Positions 6,191 to 9,100 of a stretch of 9,100 bases of DNA are shown one piece after another. The notes below the pieces were generated by a model, which saw only the letters and a list, made by a program, of their open reading frames with translations, had not been told where the DNA came from and made no database searches. The translations under genes and the position numbers were made by a program. Within the stretch, counting starts at the first letter, position 1; every line of letters starts with the position of its first letter. The stretch is from Rikenellaceae bacterium (GTDB lineage: Bacteria > Bacteroidota > Bacteroidia > Bacteroidales > UBA932). Location: contig DOSU01000101.1 of the NCBI GenBank assembly GCA_003513895.1, positions 7,692-16,791 on the forward strand. The letters run 5' to 3'.

Positions 6191-7668
6191 AAATCAATTG
6201 TAGAGTAGGGTAGAGAGGCAATAATCTCCATAGATTTATTCAGTATCTCAATTAAAAATTTCACAAAAGGAAGGAGAATGGATTCAGCTCCGGACCCTCC
6301 CGTAACCACGAGTAACAGTGTAGAAACAATAACCAAAGAACTTAATGGAATTGCAATAAGATTTGAAAGCATAAAATATACAGGTATAAACTTGAAATAA
6401 TATATAGTAAGAACAGAAGTTCCAATTTGGCAGGATGTAGAAATTGATATTGTTTGCCAGATGTATTTTAAAATCTTATTTTTTGGTTTGAATAATGCTA
6501 TAACAAAAGGATTGATTATTATAATTGAAAATATTGCAGCATAGGAGAGTTGAAAACCTACATCAAAGACAGATCCGGGATTTATAATACAGATAATAAG
6601 TGCGCTTAGAGATAGAGCATTAAGGCTGTTTCTTTTCTTTTCAAAGACAGCTCCAATCTGGTACACAGTTGCCATTATTACGGCCCTTTCAATTGATGGT
6701 GCCATTCCGGTAAAAAATGCATATGCCCACAATATTAATATTATACACAGACTTCTTGCAATTACAGAATATCTGAAATTCCCAAATATTAAGGAAATAA
6801 AAATCATTATTGAGTATATGAATCCAACATGCAAACCGGATACTGCAAGCAAATGCATTGTCCCGGAAGATGAAAATGTTTTTTTAATGTCTTTTGTGAG
6901 ATAGCTTTTTACTCCTGTTGTCAGAGCAATCATAGTTGCATGAATTTCGGCATTGTCAATTACTTTATATAATTTTTCAATTGTTCTTTCTCTTGCTCTG
7001 ATAATTGAAAGTCTTAAATTCGGATTTATATTTTTTTTTAGTATTGGTTTTTCTCTTGAGACAAATGCAGTCGAGTAAATCCCTCGTTTTTTTAAATATT
7101 TGGCATAATCAAAATTATTTCTGTTAATTGTTTTATCTATTGCAACGGGCTTAAGAGTTATTATCAAGGTATCGCCAATTTCACATTTTCCGGAGTGCAG
7201 GTTTTGATTCAGATAAAGTAAAATTGATTCGTCATATTTTATGGACTTAACGGAAATCTTCATAAATTTAGATTGCTCTATTGGAGTTTCTTCAATAAGA
7301 AAAACTCCTGAAAATGATTGGGTTGTATTTATTTTGCTGTTATTATGAATATTTCCATAATAACCGTTTAGCGAAATACTTAGGATACCAATCGAAAAAA
7401 ATGTAAGAACAAGAGAAACTTTCAGAAACTTGAGGTAATTGTCGGATTCAAACTTCGGTAATGTTTCGTTGTAGGAAAAAAAGTAAAGACCAACCAGTAT
7501 TATTACTGTTGAAGTTGAAAACAAGATTGAATAGTTTGTGTCTAAAGGGAAAAACCCGGCAAAAAATATTCCGGAAATATAGACAGATGAATACAAAAAA
7601 AGAGGTGAACTTCTTAGAATATTAAGAAGTAAGTGATATTCTTCCCTTCCGGCTCTCCCCATCATCAC
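6187..7668 (-). CDS. comEC: ComEC/Rec2-family competence membrane protein, short form
   Basis: ComEC forms the inner-membrane channel that takes up single-stranded DNA in natural transformation. This 493-residue copy has N-terminal membrane segments (about 24-62 and 81-102), a soluble DUF4131-like domain (about 105-230, with NNFDYAKYLKKRGIYS at 184-199), and the Competence domain (about 240-485). The hallmark HLLAVSGLH is at 272-280, GMAPSIERA at 321-329, NPGSVFDVGFQLSYAA at 363-378 and NLIAIPL at 436-442. It stops soon after SLPYSTIDF, so the last membrane segments of longer homologues and any metallo-beta-lactamase-like C-terminal domain are absent. Bacteroidota ComEC proteins I remember are nearer 650-700 residues. 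The start is ambiguous: GTG at 7668 is followed directly by ATG at 7665 and 7662. The 3' end overlaps the convergent transporter gene by 4 bp. Whether this form still supports DNA uptake is uncertain. Confidence 0.85.
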   Translation of the reverse strand: MMMGRAGREEYHLLLNILRSSPLFLYSSVYISGIFFAGFFPLDTNYSILFSTSTVIILVGLYFFSYNETLPKFESDNYLKFLKVSLVLTFFSIGILSISLNGYYGNIHNNSKINTTQSFSGVFLIEETPIEQSKFMKISVKSIKYDESILLYLNQNLHSGKCEIGDTLIITLKPVAIDKTINRNNFDYAKYLKKRGIYSTAFVSREKPILKKNINPNLRLSIIRARERTIEKLYKVIDNAEIHATMIALTTGVKSYLTKDIKKTFSSSGTMHLLAVSGLHVGFIYSIMIFISLIFGNFRYSVIARSLCIILILWAYAFFTGMAPSIERAVIMATVYQIGAVFEKKRNSLNALSLSALIICIINPGSVFDVGFQLSYAAIFSIIIINPFVIALFKPKNKILKYIWQTISISTSCQIGTSVLTIYYFKFIPVYFMLSNLIAIPLSSLVIVSTLLLVVTGGSGAESILLPFVKFLIEILNKSMEIIASLPYSTIDF

Positions 7669-7728
7669 ATTTTTTGTAAATTTATTAATTAAATCGTTAC
7701 ATTATTACAAAAAAAGAGGGTATTTTAT

Positions 7729-7736
7729 TACATTTG
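7729..7736 (+). promoter_or_regulatory. -7 box upstream of ackA
   Basis: TACATTTG is an exact TAnnTTTG match 46 bp before the ackA ATG, giving a leader of about 40 nt. No TTG/TTTG lies at the expected upstream spacing. A second exact match, TAATTTTG at 7773-7780, is too close to the ATG to start a translatable leader, so I prefer this one. Confidence 0.4.
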
Positions 7737-7782
7737 TAAAATTTTATCTGCCTTTTTTGCAAATTCATAAATTAATTTTGAA

Positions 7783-8997
7783 ATGATTGTTTTAGTATTG
7801 AATTGTGGGAGCTCGTCGCTCAAGTATCAGGTTCTTGACATGAAGTCGGAATCCCAGTTTACATTATTGGCCAAAGGTTTAGTAGAAAGAATCGGTCTGG
7901 AAAATGGCATTCTTTCACACAGAGTTGATGGAAGAGATAAGTATGAGGTTGAAACTCCGATTCCAAATCATACAGAAGGCATTAAAAAAGTACTGGACAT
8001 TCTTACGGATTCAAGTCATGGAATTCTAAATTCACTATCGCTTATAGAAGCAGTAGGTCATAGAGTTGCCCATGGCGGGGAACTTTTTAAGTCAAGTACC
8101 ATTATTGATAAAAAAGTGAAGGAAGGCATTCAGGTTTTATGCGAACTTGCACCTCTTCATAATCCTGCCAACTTGTTGGGAATAAACGCAATTGATACTT
8201 TAATGCCTGGTGTTCCTCAGGTCGCTGTTTTTGATACATCATTTCACCAGACAATGCCGGATTATGCATTTATGTATGCTCTTCCTTATGAATACTATAC
8301 AAAACATAAAATACGCCGTTACGGCTTTCATGGAACAAGTCACAAGTTCGTGGCAAAAAAAGCATGTGAACTTGCCGGATTGGATTTTAATACTTCAAAA
8401 GTAATAACATGTCATTTGGGAAACGGCAGTTCAATCACCGCTATTAATAATGGCAAATCAATAGATACATCAATGGGTTTCACTCCTCTTGAAGGAGTCA
8501 TAATGGGCACCAGAAGCGGAGATATTGATGCCGGGATTATTTCCTACATAATGGAAAGAGATGGCCTTGACGCTGCTGGAATCAATTCATTGCTAAACAA
8601 AAAGAGCGGTTTCCTGGGAGTTTATGGAAAATCATCTGATGCGAGAGATATTGAAAAAGCAGCAGCTAAAGGAGACGAAAGAGCAATACTTGCACTTAAT
8701 TTGCTTTACTACAGAGTATTAAAGTATATTGGATCTTACACAGCAGTTATGAATGGCTGCGACATGATTGTATTTACAGGCGGAATTGGGGAGAATGATC
8801 CACATATCAGGGAGATGGTAGGTACACATCTGGAGTACATGGGAGTTGATTTTGACAAAGCTGCCAACAAAGGTGTAAGAGGTAAAGATGTAATTCTTAC
8901 AACACCGTCTTCAAAAGTTAAAATGACCACAGTTACAACAAATGAAGAACTTGTAATTGCTCAGGATACCATGACACTTGTAATGAGTAATAAATAA
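7783..8997 (+). CDS. ackA: Acetate kinase
   Basis: Acetate kinase reversibly transfers phosphate between acetyl-phosphate and ADP, giving acetate and ATP; in fermenters it is the substrate-level phosphorylation step. At 404 residues it has the normal length. All expected sites of the ASKHA-fold enzyme are visible: LNCGSSSLK (6-14, with Asn7), GHRVAHGGE (92-100, Arg94), FDTSFHQTMP (150-159, Asp151), YGFHGTSHK (180-188, His183), HLGNGSS (211-217), MGTRSGD (241-247, Arg244), FTGGIGEN (331-338) and TNEE (386-389). The length and the NCGSSS motif separate it from butyrate kinase, which is about 355 residues with NPGSTS. It starts with ATG after an AT-rich leader, is preceded by a -7 box at 7729-7736, and leads a probable operon with the phosphate acyltransferase gene 26 bp downstream, which would supply acyl-phosphate. 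Confidence 0.98.
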   Translation: MIVLVLNCGSSSLKYQVLDMKSESQFTLLAKGLVERIGLENGILSHRVDGRDKYEVETPIPNHTEGIKKVLDILTDSSHGILNSLSLIEAVGHRVAHGGELFKSSTIIDKKVKEGIQVLCELAPLHNPANLLGINAIDTLMPGVPQVAVFDTSFHQTMPDYAFMYALPYEYYTKHKIRRYGFHGTSHKFVAKKACELAGLDFNTSKVITCHLGNGSSITAINNGKSIDTSMGFTPLEGVIMGTRSGDIDAGIISYIMERDGLDAAGINSLLNKKSGFLGVYGKSSDARDIEKAAAKGDERAILALNLLYYRVLKYIGSYTAVMNGCDMIVFTGGIGENDPHIREMVGTHLEYMGVDFDKAANKGVRGKDVILTTPSSKVKMTTVTTNEELVIAQDTMTLVMSNK

Positions 8998-9023
8998 AGT
9001 AGCCAATATATAAAATTCAAAAT

Positions 9024-9100
9024 ATGATTACAACGTTTGAACAGATCTACGACTTATTAAGATCAAAACCAAAAAAGAGACTAATCGCTGCCTGGGCGGC
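9024..9100 (+). CDS. Phosphate acyltransferase (Ptb-like), N-terminal fragment cut by the window end
   Basis: An ATG 26 bp after the ackA stop opens a frame that runs off the window after 25 complete codons, reading MITTFEQIYDLLRSKPKKRL followed by IAAWA. This resembles the start of phosphate butyryltransferase/phosphate acyltransferase proteins, which begin MI-(x)-(S/T)-F-(x)3-I, then a basic K-x-K-(K/R) stretch, then a hydrophobic strand rich in A and V. Such enzymes exchange CoA for phosphate on acyl-CoA, making the acyl-phosphate that a kinase turns into ATP. Position directly after ackA supports this role. No stop occurs within the visible part. With only 25 residues, phosphate acetyltransferase and phosphate butyryltransferase cannot be told apart. 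Confidence 0.6.
   Translation, partial: MITTFEQIYDLLRSKPKKRLIAAWA

Noticed and set aside
7773..7780. TAATTTTG, an exact -7 box match just before ackA.
   Set aside because: It ends 2 bp before the ATG, so transcription would begin inside the coding sequence.

Overview
The window looks like ordinary chromosome from a member of the Bacteroidota. It is AT-rich. Several gene starts are preceded by exact copies of the phylum's -7 promoter box TAnnTTTG, and the start codons sit in A/T-rich stretches without clear Shine-Dalgarno sequences. Gene content agrees: an S46 dipeptidyl peptidase of the DPP11 kind, a small single-RRM RNA-binding protein, an MGG-starting PurF paralogue of a type I remember from Bacteroides-like genomes, and acetate kinase next to a Ptb-type phosphate acyltransferase. 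The last pair and the peptidase suggest a fermentative, peptide-using anaerobe such as Bacteroidales or Marinilabiliales, but the order is only inferred.

Layout from left to right: an AI-2E family permease (minus, 58-1161); a short divergent promoter region; the secreted peptidase (plus, 1234-3354); an exact 36-bp palindrome that probably terminates transcription from both sides; an RRM protein (minus, 3460-3723) with its own promoter; a PurF-like phosphoribosyltransferase (minus, 3822-5231); an EamA/DMT-type transporter (plus, 5309-6190); a short ComEC/Rec2-family protein (minus, 6187-7668) that overlaps the transporter tail to tail by 4 bp; acetate kinase (plus, 7783-8997); and the first 25 codons of a phosphate acyltransferase (9024 to the window end). 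No gap exceeds 115 bp. I saw no tRNA, rRNA, CRISPR array, insertion sequence or phage gene.

Most genes appear to be separate transcription units with alternating strands. The only clear operon is ackA with the acyltransferase, which together would interconvert acyl-CoA and carboxylate plus ATP. The peptidase would release dipeptides with acidic residues in the periplasm, and such amino acids could be fermented through the same acyl-phosphate route. That link is metabolic inference; the genes are not co-transcribed.

I found no multigene system that looks undescribed. The item most worth attention is the PurF-like protein. Its phosphoribosyltransferase core and four probable iron-sulphur cysteines are retained, but by eye every key glutaminase residue is replaced, starting with the N-terminal nucleophile cysteine. 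Second is the ComEC-like protein, which stops right after the Competence membrane domain.
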